Source: Caulobacter zeae (GTDB lineage: Bacteria; Pseudomonadota; Alphaproteobacteria; Caulobacterales; Caulobacteraceae). From it: a DNA stretch of 64,000 nt. Every line of letters begins with the position of its first letter. The stretch's first letter is position 1. Of the stretch, positions 27,984 through 36,830 are shown one piece after another. The stretch lies in the NCBI RefSeq assembly GCF_002858925.1, contig NZ_PJRS01000011.1, positions 248,001-312,000 of the forward strand, in the 5' to 3' direction. The notes under the pieces are model-generated. The model was not told the DNA's origin and did no database searches. It saw only the letters and a list, made by a program, of their open reading frames with translations. A program made the translations under genes and the position numbers.

Positions 27984-28241
27984 ATGACCATGCCTTGTTT
28001 CATCTTTGTCGAGCCGTCGAGCGACGGCTGGATCGTTCGCGGCGACTTGAGCGGCGGTCCCCTCAAGTTTGCCACCGGCGCCCGCGCCGAGCAGGCCGCG
28101 CGTGACTTGGCCCATCGCCTGGCGGACGCCGGGGAGCCTGTGGTCTTGGAGATCCGACTGCGTGATGGCGCGCGCGCCGGCCGCTTCTTGTTTCCATCTC
28201 ACGGGGCGCAAACCGGGGCGGCCTTGGCGCGGCGGGCTTAG
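27984..28241 (+). CDS. Small hypothetical protein
   Basis: 85 residues from ATG 27984, or 83 from ATG 27990. The sequence PCFIFVEPSSDGWIVRG, then the regularly spaced RAEQAARDLAHRLADAGEPV, suggests one small alpha/beta domain like the DUF2188-type proteins that pair a short beta sheet with a helix. No motif names a function. It ends at the base next to the end of the convergent CZB gene. Stress-gene surroundings are the only context. Confidence 0.55.
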   Translation: MTMPCFIFVEPSSDGWIVRGDLSGGPLKFATGARAEQAARDLAHRLADAGEPVVLEIRLRDGARAGRFLFPSHGAQTGAALARRA

Positions 28242-28604
28242 CTAGGCCGCAACCGATCCTGCCGTCGCCCGCATTCGCCTTAAGGCGGCGGCGAAGTCCG
28301 CAACCGCCAGAACGAAGGGCGATCCCTGCCGAAGCGATCTTCGAGCCTCGGTCCACTGCCCGCGATTGATCTGGTCGGCAACCAAACCCGCCTGCTGGTG
28401 GAAGGCGCGATGGCTTTCCAGCAAGCCTAGGAAGGCATGGTTGCCGGCCCAACGCCGGGCGCCCTCGCCGTGGATCCAGCAACCTAGGGGGCAATGTCGA
28501 TCCGATCGCAAGGCGGCGGGATCGACGGGGCGGCGCTCGTTGAGGGCCGCGGCGAGCGCTTCGCGAATGTGGTGGTGGTGGTGTGCGTGTTCCTGAAAAT
28601 CCAT
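28242..28604 (-). CDS. Stand-alone CZB (chemoreceptor zinc-binding) domain protein
   Basis: 120 residues comprising one CZB domain, a four-helix zinc sensor normally found at the end of chemoreceptors and diguanylate cyclases. The conserved zinc ligands are visible: an N-terminal histidine in HHHIREAL, the Cys in CPLGCWI near residue 38, and the H-x3-H pair in SHRAFHQQA near residue 66. An extra run of histidines at residues 7-12 may bind further metal. ATG 28604 is preferred because GAGG lies about nine bases upstream; an earlier in-frame start at 28799 adds unrelated sequence. Stand-alone CZB proteins are probably zinc or redox (hypochlorite) sensors that signal through a partner. Confidence 0.8.
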   Translation of the reverse strand: MDFQEHAHHHHHIREALAAALNERRPVDPAALRSDRHCPLGCWIHGEGARRWAGNHAFLGLLESHRAFHQQAGLVADQINRGQWTEARRSLRQGSPFVLAVADFAAALRRMRATAGSVAA

Positions 28605-28798
28605 TGACCAAACCTCACGGCTTAATCCAAGGGCCGGGTTGTCGCGCAGGATGGTTTCCGGTTGGTTTTCGCTGGATCGATGTCCACAGTTTGATAGGTC
28701 TGATGCACGGCCTTTCAAGCGTTCGCACCGCGTTTCTTCCTCGCGAACCGTCGCGCTGTCAGATGTGGGCGGAAGGTCCAGTTCCGGGAGATGCGCCA

Positions 28799-28993
28799 AT
28801 GTCAGCGACTGGCGCGACCACGCCTGATCCGCGGCCGTTCGGCTATCGGCTCGAGCCCTGGGATGATCGGGCTACTTTGTTGTTCTATCTCAACCAGGCT
28901 GAGGCGTATCTGGGCAGCCGATGCTGTCGGCCCTCTACGGCGCTTGGGCGGCGCGGACGGGCGACCGCCCCTGGCGCTCAAGCTTCTGGATGA
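28799..28993 (+). CDS. Uncertain small ORF
   Basis: 64 codons from ATG 28799 with GGGAGATG just upstream. DPRPFGYRLEPWDDRATLLF then LNQAEAYLGS has plausible protein character, but the last 25 residues turn Arg/Gly/Ala-rich as in frame-shadow sequence, and a shift of frame near 28930 would give another ending. I recognise no family. The remaining 28605-29174 region holds nothing else I can support. Confidence 0.2.
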   Translation: MSATGATTPDPRPFGYRLEPWDDRATLLFYLNQAEAYLGSRCCRPSTALGRRGRATAPGAQASG

Positions 28994-29174
28994 GCGCTTG
29001 GTGACGGGTCGGAAGGCGCTGACGGCGAGGGTTGCGGGACGTAGCGGTAGGCTTTGCGTGCGTCGCTGACATCGTCCTTTCCGGTGGCTGCGACGTCGCG
29101 GCTGCGGATGACGAGCGATTGAGGCGGCTTCGTGCGGATTAGCCGCCCAGTGGCGATGTAGTCGGGCTGGATGG

Positions 29175-29203
29175 AAAAACGGCCAGGAAGGCCCTGGCCG
29201 TTT
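29175..29203 (-). terminator. Terminator of the second TonB receptor gene
   Basis: An 11-base-pair stem, AAACGGCCAGG / CCTGGCCGTTT, closes a five-base loop. Read on the minus strand it runs into a T stretch; on the plus strand it ends in three T residues. It lies 49 bases after the receptor stop. Confidence 0.8.
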
Positions 29204-29251
29204 CCCAATTCGCCGCCGTCTCGCGAGGAGGCGACAAGGCCGTGTGAGGGC

Positions 29252-31918
29252 CTAGTACTTCACCTTCAGGCGCGCGTACCAGAAGCCGCCGTTCATGCCG
29301 AACGGACCGCCCGAGCGCGGATAGATCTGGCCGTCGGCCGTGCTGCCGGTGATCGCGTAGATCGGGTTGGCCGTGGTCGGGGCCAGCTTGTCCGGGTACT
29401 CGTCGAACAGATTGTTGGCGCCGACGGTCAGGGTGTACTTCTCCGCGACCGTGTAGCTGACGTCGAGGTCGGCGGTGACCTTCGAGCCGAACTTCTGGCC
29501 CGGATAGTCCTGGTTGGTGCTCCAGCTGCTGTAGTAGTTGCCGCGGGCGTTGATCGTGAAGCCGGAGACCTCGTAACCGGCCGAGACATTGGCCCGGTGC
29601 TTGGGCGTGATGTTCTCGATGTCGTAGATCCGATCGGCGCCGATGGCGATGGGATCGAACTTGGTGACCTCGCTCTTGTTGTAGCTGTAGGCGAACGTCA
29701 GGCTCAGCGGATTGTCCAGCAGTTCGGTGCGATAGCTGGCGACCGCGTCGATGCCCTTGGTCTCGGTGTCGAAGCCGTTGGTGAAGTAGGCCACGGCGCC
29801 GCCGACGCCGACCGCAGCCAGCGCAGGCTGGGCGGCGATGTCGGCCGCATCCACGTCGAAGGTGCTGGTGATGCTGATGCGGTCCTTCACCTTGATGAAG
29901 TAGCCGTCGACAGTGAGCGTGAAGTTGCTGATCGGGTTGAAGATGAACCCGACGCCGTAGTTGGTGGACTTCTCAGGCGTCAGGGTCTTGGCGCCGAAAT
30001 ACTGCGCGATGGCGCTGGTCACCGGATAGGTGCCGGTCTGGACCTGCTCGCCGCCGGGGGCGAACGCCGTCGTCAGGATCTCGGTGTTGCTTTGCCCCGG
30101 AGACGGGGCGTGGAAGCCGGTGCCCACGGTGCCGCGCACGGAGAACATGTCGGAGAACTCGTAGAGGCCGTTGACCTTGCCCACGAAGGTGTCGCCGAAG
30201 GTGTCGTAGTCCTCGTAGCGTCCCGCGACGCCGACCGTGAAAGCCTCGGTGACGTCGGTCTCGGCGCCGAGATAGACGCCGTAGTTGCTCTGGGTCGAGG
30301 TCTTGGCCGAGGCTGGGCTGGTGCCGCCGTAGCCGCTGGCGCCGGGCGACTGGGAAGCCGTCTCGGGATTTCCGTTCACGATCGAGCGGGTGTAGACGCC
30401 GGGCGAAACCTGCACGTACAGCGGCTCCACCGCATAGGGACCCGCGGCGTAGGACTGAAGGTCGCCGGCGGTCGCTTCGTACTCCTCGTGCCGGAACTCG
30501 GCGCCGCCCGACAGGGTGACCGGGCTCGCGAAGCCGACTTCCAGCGGATAGGTCAGGTCTAGGTTCAGGTTGGTTTCGCGCTGGATCAGCTTGCCGAACT
30601 TGAACTCCTTCTGGCTGGTCGGGCCGAAGGAGGCGTTGAGCGAGTGGGTCATCGCCAGGTCGAGGGAATTCTTAGCCACGGTCGCCGACAGATCATAGGT
30701 CAGGCCGCTGTCGGCCTTACCCCTGACGCCCATCGTCCCATAGAACTGCTCGACCTCGCCCTGGAAGCGCGGCGTGAAGCCCGCCGGATAGACGGACGTG
30801 AAGTTGAAGACGTTGCCGTCCTTGACGAAGCCGCCCGTCGGGCAGGTGGCGTTGCCGGTCGGGCAAGGCGTCAGGTAGATCGGCGCGAAGGCCCCATTGC
30901 GCCCCGGCGAGCCCGTGGCCGGCGTGCCGGTGCCGTTGTCGATCGCCAGCGGCGTCGGCGCCGAGATCGGCGAGCGGTAGTTGAAGCTCTGGTCGGCCTC
31001 GCGATGCCCGACATTGGCCGTCAGGTAGATGCTGGTGTTGTCGTTGACGTCGTAGGAGGAGTTGACGAACAGCTTGTAGCCATTGGTCGGCGACGAGCCC
31101 CAGATCTGCGCCGGGCCGGGATAGTTGGGCAGCTGGTTGGCGAGCGTGGGATTGTTGGCTGCGAACACGGCCGCGATGGGCCGGGTGGCGCCGCGGCTGG
31201 TCTGGCCGTCGTCGAAATACTCGGCCGACACGTTGACGAAGCCCGCGTCGAACAGCTTGAAGCCGCCATTGACGGCGAACTGGTAGCTGTCGCCGTCGCC
31301 GGCGTAGGTCTGGCCATAGCGCGCCTGGGCCTCGAAGCCGCTGTCGGCGTCGCGCAGGCCGTAGTTGATGACGCCCCCGATCGCGTCCGAGCCGTACTGG
31401 GCGGTGGCGCCGTCGCGCAGGATCTGCAGGTTCTTCACCGCGATCGATGGGATCATCGACAGGTCGACGGCCTGCGCGCCCAGTGACAGCGCTGTGTCGC
31501 CGCCCGTGACCACCTGCACCAGCGCCGACCGATTGTAGCGCTTGCCGTTGATCATCACGAGCACCTGGTCGGCGCCGAGTCCGCGCAGGGACGGCGCGCG
31601 CACGAAGGTCGAGGCGTCGGAGATGGTGTTCTGGGGCACGTAGAACGACGGGACGAGGTTCTTGACCACGTCCAGCATGTCGGCGGCCGGCTGGCGGGCG
31701 AGTTCCTCGCCGCCGAACACATCGATCGGGGACGGCGAATCCACCACCGACCGGTCGGTTCTTCGCGTGCCCAGAACGATGACGGCTTCGAGTTCGGTCG
31801 CGGTCGGCTGAACCGGCTCGGCCGGCGCGTCCGTGGCCTGAGCCAGGCCAGTGCAAGCAAAGCTGATAGAAAGAGTTGAAATTCCAGAAAGCAGAATATT
31901 ACGTGAGCACTTATTCAT
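29252..31918 (-). CDS. TonB-dependent receptor (outer membrane)
   Basis: Outer-membrane transporter of 888 residues. A signal peptide covers residues 1-28 (cleavage near LAQA-TD), and a TonB-box-like EAVIVLGTRR follows near residue 44. The plug domain runs to about residue 175 with SLRGLGADQVLVMINGKRY and LQILRDGATAQYGSDAIGG. The barrel ends in a terminal aromatic (KVKY). LGAD and the GGxxxG features place it in the group of large Caulobacter/sphingomonad receptors of unknown ligand. A strong GAGGGGATATGA ribosome site precedes ATG 31918. The gene is flanked by a terminator and a gene-free upstream region, so it is monocistronic and probably regulated. Confidence 0.93.
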   Translation of the reverse strand: MNKCSRNILLSGISTLSISFACTGLAQATDAPAEPVQPTATELEAVIVLGTRRTDRSVVDSPSPIDVFGGEELARQPAADMLDVVKNLVPSFYVPQNTISDASTFVRAPSLRGLGADQVLVMINGKRYNRSALVQVVTGGDTALSLGAQAVDLSMIPSIAVKNLQILRDGATAQYGSDAIGGVINYGLRDADSGFEAQARYGQTYAGDGDSYQFAVNGGFKLFDAGFVNVSAEYFDDGQTSRGATRPIAAVFAANNPTLANQLPNYPGPAQIWGSSPTNGYKLFVNSSYDVNDNTSIYLTANVGHREADQSFNYRSPISAPTPLAIDNGTGTPATGSPGRNGAFAPIYLTPCPTGNATCPTGGFVKDGNVFNFTSVYPAGFTPRFQGEVEQFYGTMGVRGKADSGLTYDLSATVAKNSLDLAMTHSLNASFGPTSQKEFKFGKLIQRETNLNLDLTYPLEVGFASPVTLSGGAEFRHEEYEATAGDLQSYAAGPYAVEPLYVQVSPGVYTRSIVNGNPETASQSPGASGYGGTSPASAKTSTQSNYGVYLGAETDVTEAFTVGVAGRYEDYDTFGDTFVGKVNGLYEFSDMFSVRGTVGTGFHAPSPGQSNTEILTTAFAPGGEQVQTGTYPVTSAIAQYFGAKTLTPEKSTNYGVGFIFNPISNFTLTVDGYFIKVKDRISITSTFDVDAADIAAQPALAAVGVGGAVAYFTNGFDTETKGIDAVASYRTELLDNPLSLTFAYSYNKSEVTKFDPIAIGADRIYDIENITPKHRANVSAGYEVSGFTINARGNYYSSWSTNQDYPGQKFGSKVTADLDVSYTVAEKYTLTVGANNLFDEYPDKLAPTTANPIYAITGSTADGQIYPRSGGPFGMNGGFWYARLKVKY

Positions 31919-32293
31919 TCATATCCCCTCGTGGCGATAGACGCGCGCGTTTGCTTTCTCCGTCGGGCTTCCCGGGTTATTTTTATTGTTAGGTACTGGA
32001 TGTGTGGCGGAATATTTGTCGAATTTCGCCGACGAAACATTTCTTCAACTCTGTCGCTTTCGCAACAGGCCTTGCCGTCATGTTGTCGTAACGGCGTTTT
32101 CCGACGTGCGGGCGCCCCTTTGGGCGGCGCCCGCCGTGATTTTTTGCAGCGCGATGATCATGATTGCGGCGCCCTCACGTGGGGGAGGGCGTCGAAGGAC
32201 AATCGGTCCCTGTCGCGGGCTCTGGCACGCCTAGGCGAGGCCTAAAGCTTAGCCTACGCCGAAGCGTACGGAGCGCTGTCGGCGCTCGCGGCG
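31919..32293. other. Upstream region of the second TonB receptor gene
   Basis: About 375 bases with no supported gene. The first 150 bases are less GC-rich than the flanks. No clear operator or Fur-type palindrome is visible. Confidence 0.4.
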
Positions 32294-32540
32294 GATGTCG
32301 ACCGACTTGACCATCGGGACCTGAGGGTTAGCGAGGCGTTCTACGCGCGCCTCGGCTTCAAGGTGACGAGCGACCACGGCCACCACCTGATCTTGGCGGA
32401 CGGGCGCGCTGGCATCTGCATCTCACGACCGGTGCGTGGCCGGGCCGGGTCGAAGACAAACCGTCGGGTCTCTACCTCTATGCCGATGATGTTGACGAAG
32501 TCGCCGACCGGGTCAGGGCGTGTCGTCGAGCTTGAGAGTA
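32294..32540 (+). pseudogene. Frameshifted VOC-family gene remnant
   Basis: Frame 1 reads DHRDLRVSEAFYARLGFKV, then HHLILADGRAGI, typical of the first half of a small glyoxalase-like protein. At about 32420 the match moves to another frame that reads LTTGAWPGRVEDKPSGLYLY followed by ADDVDEVADRVRA, the second half of the same domain type. There is no credible start codon and the C-terminal metal-site strand is missing, so this is a decayed gene. Confidence 0.55.
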
Positions 32541-32864
32541 TCGCGGGTGGTTTCTGGGGAATGGGTGTTCTTGCAGTCGCTATTAACCTGATCGATGCCC
32601 CTCTCGTGGCGACGCTCAAGAGCTTCGTACTATGGGCAGGTTCGTCGATAAACGGGTGTCGATGATCGAGCTCGAACCGAGGGCTTACGGCGCCCGTAGT
32701 CTCAAGCGGACCAAGGTTGCGATGATCTACAAGAAGACCGGTATCCGATGCGCCGCCAGACTGCGCCCCGGTTCGCCGCCTGGGAACTGAACTTAGCCTT
32801 GTCTTCAGCGTTACTCCGGCTGTGCGCCGCATAAGGGGGCAGGCGCGTCGTTTGCGGAGCGAGC

Positions 32865-34367
32865 ATGTCTGAAGCCAGGGTCGAGAGCCGTGTCAGCACC
32901 GGAGTGCCGGGGCTTGACGACATCCTGGGCGGCGGCCTGACGCGCGATCGCATCTATCTGGTCGAGGGCACGCCCGGCTCGGGCAAGACCACACTGGCGC
33001 TGCAGTTCCTGCTCAAGGGACGGGAGTTGGGCGAGAGCGGGCTCTACATCACCCTCTCGGAGACCGAGCCCGAGCTCAAGGCCGCCGCCGCCAGCCACGG
33101 CTGGTCGTTGGACGGCATCGACCTGTTCGAACTGGTCAGCGAAGAGGGCCTGGATCCCGACAGCGAGCAGTCGGTTCTGCACCCGTCCGATGTTGAACTG
33201 GGAGAGACGACGCGCGGGGTAATGAAGCAGGTCGAGGAGACCAAGCCGCTCCGCGTCGTCTTCGATAGCCTGTCGGAGATGCGGCTGCTGGCCCAGAATC
33301 CGCTGCGCCACCGCCGCCAAATTCTGGCGCTGAAGCACTTCTTCGCCACGCGCCGTTGCACGGTGCTGCTGCTTGACGACCAGACCGCAGAGGACGGCGA
33401 CCTGCAGCTGCATAGCATCGCCCACGGGGTGATCAGCCTGCGGCGGATGACCCACGAGTATGGCGCGCAGCGCCGCCAGCTCGAAGTGGTCAAGATGCGG
33501 GGCATCAAGTTCCGCGGCGGCTTCCACGACTTTTCGCTCGACACGGGCGGCATCCGGGTCTTCGAGCGTCTGGTGGCGGCCGACCATCCCGCGACCTTCA
33601 ATCAGGAAATGGTGTCGACCGGCGCGCCGGGTATCGACGCGCTGTTGGGCGGCGGGCTTACGCGCGGCACCAATACCTTGATCAGCGGTCCATCGGGCGT
33701 GGGCAAGACAACAACTTCGGTCCGCTGCGCCCTGACCGCCCTGGAGCGCGGCGAGATGGTCGCCTACTACCTGTTCGACGAAGGCCTCACGACCCTGCTG
33801 ACGCGCTCCAAGGCGTTGGGCATGGATCTGCAACCCCATATCGATAGCGGCCGTCTGCTCGTGCGCGCGATCGACCCGGCCGAGCTGTCGCCGGGCGAGT
33901 TCGCCTTCCACGTCCGCGACGCGGTCGAGCGTCTGGGCGTACAGACGGCCGTGATCGACAGCCTCAACGCCTACCTCCAGGCCATGCCCGGGCAGAAGTT
34001 CCTGCTGCTGCAGATGCACGAGCTGCTGACCTATCTCAATCAGCAGGGCGTGGTCACCCTGCTGATCCTTGGCCAGCACGGATTCATCGGCGAGGTCCGC
34101 AGCGACATCGACCTCAGCTATCTCAGCGACGGCATCCTGCTGTTTCGCTTCTTCGAGGCCGCCGGTTCGGTGCTGACGGCGATCTCGGCGGTCAAGAGCC
34201 GCACCGCCGCGCATGAGAAGACCATCCGCGAGATCCGCCTGACCGAGCACGGCATCGAGGTGGGCCAGGCGCTGACCGACTTCCAGGGCGTGATGTCCGG
34301 CTTGCCGTCCTACCAGGGCACGATCGACATGCTGGGCGAGGAGAACAACCGGCCGACGAATGCCTAA
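32865..34367 (+). CDS. KaiC-like double-domain RecA-fold ATPase
   Basis: 500-residue circadian-clock-type ATPase with two tandem KaiC domains. Walker A motifs are VEGTPGSGKTT near residue 35 and ISGPSGVGKTT near residue 275. Each domain begins with the family entry STGVPGLDDILGGGL or STGAPGIDALLGGGL, and Walker B-like strands end in VFDSLSE and VIDSLNAY. KaiC homologues outside cyanobacteria work as signalling ATPases or kinases, some linked to stress or timing. A GGAG box lies five bases before ATG 32865. The stop overlaps the start of the hybrid kinase by eight bases, indicating cotranslation and probably a functional pair. No kaiA or kaiB is present in the window. Confidence 0.92.
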   Translation: MSEARVESRVSTGVPGLDDILGGGLTRDRIYLVEGTPGSGKTTLALQFLLKGRELGESGLYITLSETEPELKAAAASHGWSLDGIDLFELVSEEGLDPDSEQSVLHPSDVELGETTRGVMKQVEETKPLRVVFDSLSEMRLLAQNPLRHRRQILALKHFFATRRCTVLLLDDQTAEDGDLQLHSIAHGVISLRRMTHEYGAQRRQLEVVKMRGIKFRGGFHDFSLDTGGIRVFERLVAADHPATFNQEMVSTGAPGIDALLGGGLTRGTNTLISGPSGVGKTTTSVRCALTALERGEMVAYYLFDEGLTTLLTRSKALGMDLQPHIDSGRLLVRAIDPAELSPGEFAFHVRDAVERLGVQTAVIDSLNAYLQAMPGQKFLLLQMHELLTYLNQQGVVTLLILGQHGFIGEVRSDIDLSYLSDGILLFRFFEAAGSVLTAISAVKSRTAAHEKTIREIRLTEHGIEVGQALTDFQGVMSGLPSYQGTIDMLGEENNRPTNA

Positions 34368-36402
34368 GCCGATCCTCATCCTTGCGCCGCGGGGGCGCGA
34401 CGCGACGGTCATCGCCGAGACCCTGGCCCATGTCGGTCACGCCTCGCAGATCTGCGGCGACCTCGGCGGGCTGACCCAGGCGCTGGGCGACGAGGCGGGC
34501 GCGGCGATCCTCACCGAAGAGGCCCTGGCCCAGGGCGCCACCGACGCCCTGACCGACTGGCTGGCCCAGCAACCGACCTGGTCGGACTTCCCGTTCATCG
34601 TGCTGGTCACCAAGCAGCCCGGCAAGCGCACCCAGGCCGACGCCGAACGCCTGCGGGCGATCGGCAACGTCGTGCTGCTGGAGCGACCGATCAACGCCGA
34701 GACGCTGGTCAGCGCGGCGCATTCGGCGGTCCGCGCCCGGCATCGCCAGTATGGCGCGCGCGATCACCTGCTCGCCCAGACCAAGGCCGAGGAGCAGCTG
34801 CGTTTCGCCCTGGAGGCCGGCAAGCTAGGGGCGTGGGATCTGGATCTCGACAGCGGGGCCCTGATCACCTCGACGGTGGCGCGCGCGCATTTTGGCCACT
34901 CACCCGACCAGCCTCTGACGCTGGCCAGCATCGAGGCGGCCGTCCACCCCGAGGACATGGCCCTGCGCGCGGGTGCGCTGAACGCCTCGATCGCCCGCGC
35001 CGAAGACTACGATGTCGAGTACCGGATTTTCTGGCCGGACGGCGCGCTGCACTGGGTGCAGGTGCGGGGACGGCTCAACCGAATCCAACCCGGCAAGCCG
35101 CGGCGAATGTCGGGGATCAGCCTCGACATTACCGCTCGCAAGACCGCCGAGGCGCAGCTGCGGCTGCTCAACGAGACCCTCGAGCAGCGCATCGCCGACA
35201 GCGTTGGCGAGCTTCAGCGCGCCAACGAGCGCCTGCTGGCCGAGATCAGCGAGCGCGAGCAGGCCCAGGCCGCCCTGGTCCAGGCCCAGAAGATGGACGC
35301 CATCGGCCAGCTGACCGGCGGGATAGCCCACGACTTCAACAACCTGCTGACCGCCATCGTCGGCAATATCGACATGATCGAGCGGCGCAGCGACGACGAG
35401 CGGGTCAAGCGCATGGCCGCCAACGCCCGCGAAGGCGTCGAGCGCGCCACCAAGCTGACCGCGCAATTGCTGGCCTTCTCGCGCAGCCAGCAACTGGACC
35501 TACAGCCGGTGGAAGTCGATGCGCTGATAACCGGCATGCACGATCTGCTGACCCGGACCCTGGGCCACACAGTCGAGGTCCGCATGGCGCTGAGTGCTGG
35601 AACGGCGCGGGCCAAGGCCGACGCTAACCAGCTGGAACTGGCGGTGCTGAACCTGGCCATCAACGCCCGCGACGCCATGGGCGACGGCGGCACGGTGAAC
35701 ATCTCCAGTCGCATTTCCGACGAGTGGCACGAGGGGCTGCAGCCCAGCGACCACGTCGTGATCGCCGTCAGCGACACGGGCCATGGCATCCCCGAGGATC
35801 TGCTCCAGAAGGTGTTCGACCCCTTCTTCACGACCAAGAGCGTGGGTAAGGGAACAGGGCTGGGCCTAAGCCAGGTGTACGGCATCGCCACCCAGTCAGG
35901 CGGCGCGGTGCGGATCGACAGCACCGTCGGCGTCGGGTCAAAGATCGAGATCTGGCTGCCGATCACCGAGGCGGACGATCGCGTCCGGCCCAGCGACATC
36001 CCGCCAGACGAGGCCCCCCTCAGCGCGGGCGAGCGCGTCCTGGTGATCGACGACGACCCCAGCGTGCGCCGGTTCCTGGTCCAGTGCCTGAGATCGCTGG
36101 GCTACCGCGTCACCGAAGCGGCGAGCGGCCAGGATGGACTTGCGCGCCTGGTCGAGGATCGGCCCGACCTGATGGTGGTCGACTTCGCCATGCCGGGCAT
36201 GGACGGCGCCCAGGTCGCCAGACGGGCGCGGCAAGTCATTCCCGGCCTCGGCATGCTGCTGATCACCGGCTACGCCGATGCGAGCGCCATTCGAGAACTG
36301 GTGGATTCCGAAGCCGTCCTGCGCAAGCCTTTCAAGGTCAGTGACCTGGCCGTCGCCGTCCGCAAGGCGCTGGGCGAGCGGATCGGCACCATGGGCGCCT
36401 AG
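34360..36402 (+). CDS. Hybrid sensor histidine kinase (partner of KaiC-like protein)
   Basis: 680-residue cytoplasmic hybrid kinase. Order: a degenerate receiver-like N-terminal domain (about 1-130), a PAS domain with PAC (about 145-265), a coiled coil (about 265-310), and HisKA with H324 in GGIAHDFNNLLTAIVG. Then come HATPase (about 420-545, with NAINARDAMGDG-type N-box, DTGHGIP and GTGLGLS) and a C-terminal receiver with D608 in MVVDFAMPGMDG. The start ATG lies inside the last codons of the kaiC-like gene. The kinase core resembles the widespread GGxAHDFNN class. Phosphotransfer to a further regulator is likely, but none is adjacent. Context suggests that the KaiC-like ATPase modulates it. 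Confidence 0.92.
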   Translation: MPKPILILAPRGRDATVIAETLAHVGHASQICGDLGGLTQALGDEAGAAILTEEALAQGATDALTDWLAQQPTWSDFPFIVLVTKQPGKRTQADAERLRAIGNVVLLERPINAETLVSAAHSAVRARHRQYGARDHLLAQTKAEEQLRFALEAGKLGAWDLDLDSGALITSTVARAHFGHSPDQPLTLASIEAAVHPEDMALRAGALNASIARAEDYDVEYRIFWPDGALHWVQVRGRLNRIQPGKPRRMSGISLDITARKTAEAQLRLLNETLEQRIADSVGELQRANERLLAEISEREQAQAALVQAQKMDAIGQLTGGIAHDFNNLLTAIVGNIDMIERRSDDERVKRMAANAREGVERATKLTAQLLAFSRSQQLDLQPVEVDALITGMHDLLTRTLGHTVEVRMALSAGTARAKADANQLELAVLNLAINARDAMGDGGTVNISSRISDEWHEGLQPSDHVVIAVSDTGHGIPEDLLQKVFDPFFTTKSVGKGTGLGLSQVYGIATQSGGAVRIDSTVGVGSKIEIWLPITEADDRVRPSDIPPDEAPLSAGERVLVIDDDPSVRRFLVQCLRSLGYRVTEAASGQDGLARLVEDRPDLMVVDFAMPGMDGAQVARRARQVIPGLGMLLITGYADASAIRELVDSEAVLRKPFKVSDLAVAVRKALGERIGTMGA

Positions 36403-36700
36403 CCGAGGTCGGGAGCTTTGCGCACGGTCGAATCGACGCACTGCCTAAGCGCGAAGCCCATCACATAGAGGTCTTCGATCCTGTTGTTGCGCAGGCAGCT
36501 GTCCAGGGGGCGGCAAAAGCGCCGCTGCCCCCACCCCGTGCGCTCGCTGATCATATACTTCTTGGGGGCCAGTTCGAAGCCGGGGAAAGGTCCCTCTGCT
36601 GGCCCAGGAAGGAGCCGTAGGCAGGCATCATGGCGCGCAGCCCTTGCTTGGCGCGGCCCGGCCAGTCCTTGGAGTTTCGGGAGCGGTCGGGCAGCAGACC
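36399..36700 (-). pseudogene. Decayed minus-strand gene of unknown family
   Basis: The minus strand reads a protein-like tail, ELAPKKYMISERTGWGQRRF, then RPLDSCLRNNRIEDLYVMGF, ALRQCVDSTVRKAPDLG and stop. Further upstream another frame reads RSRNSKDWPGRAKQGLRA then MMPAYGSFLGQQ, so one frameshift near 36590 seems to separate two halves. I do not recognise the family. The stop codons of this relic and of the hybrid kinase overlap. The remainder of 36700-36830 holds nothing I can support. Confidence 0.3.
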
Positions 36701-36830
36701 AGGCGTGGCGCTTAGCTAGGCTGCAAGCGATCCTTACACTTCGGTCAGCGTCACGACGCTGGCTGAAGATGGCGCAAGTTTGCCCGCAAGGGTGGGCAAG
36801 CGCGGCAAGCGGAGGTCGCTGGCCAGAAGC

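Noticed and set aside
32783-32812. General stress promoter before the KaiC-like gene
   Set aside because: GGAAC and CGTT are both present but 21 bases apart, too far for this promoter class.
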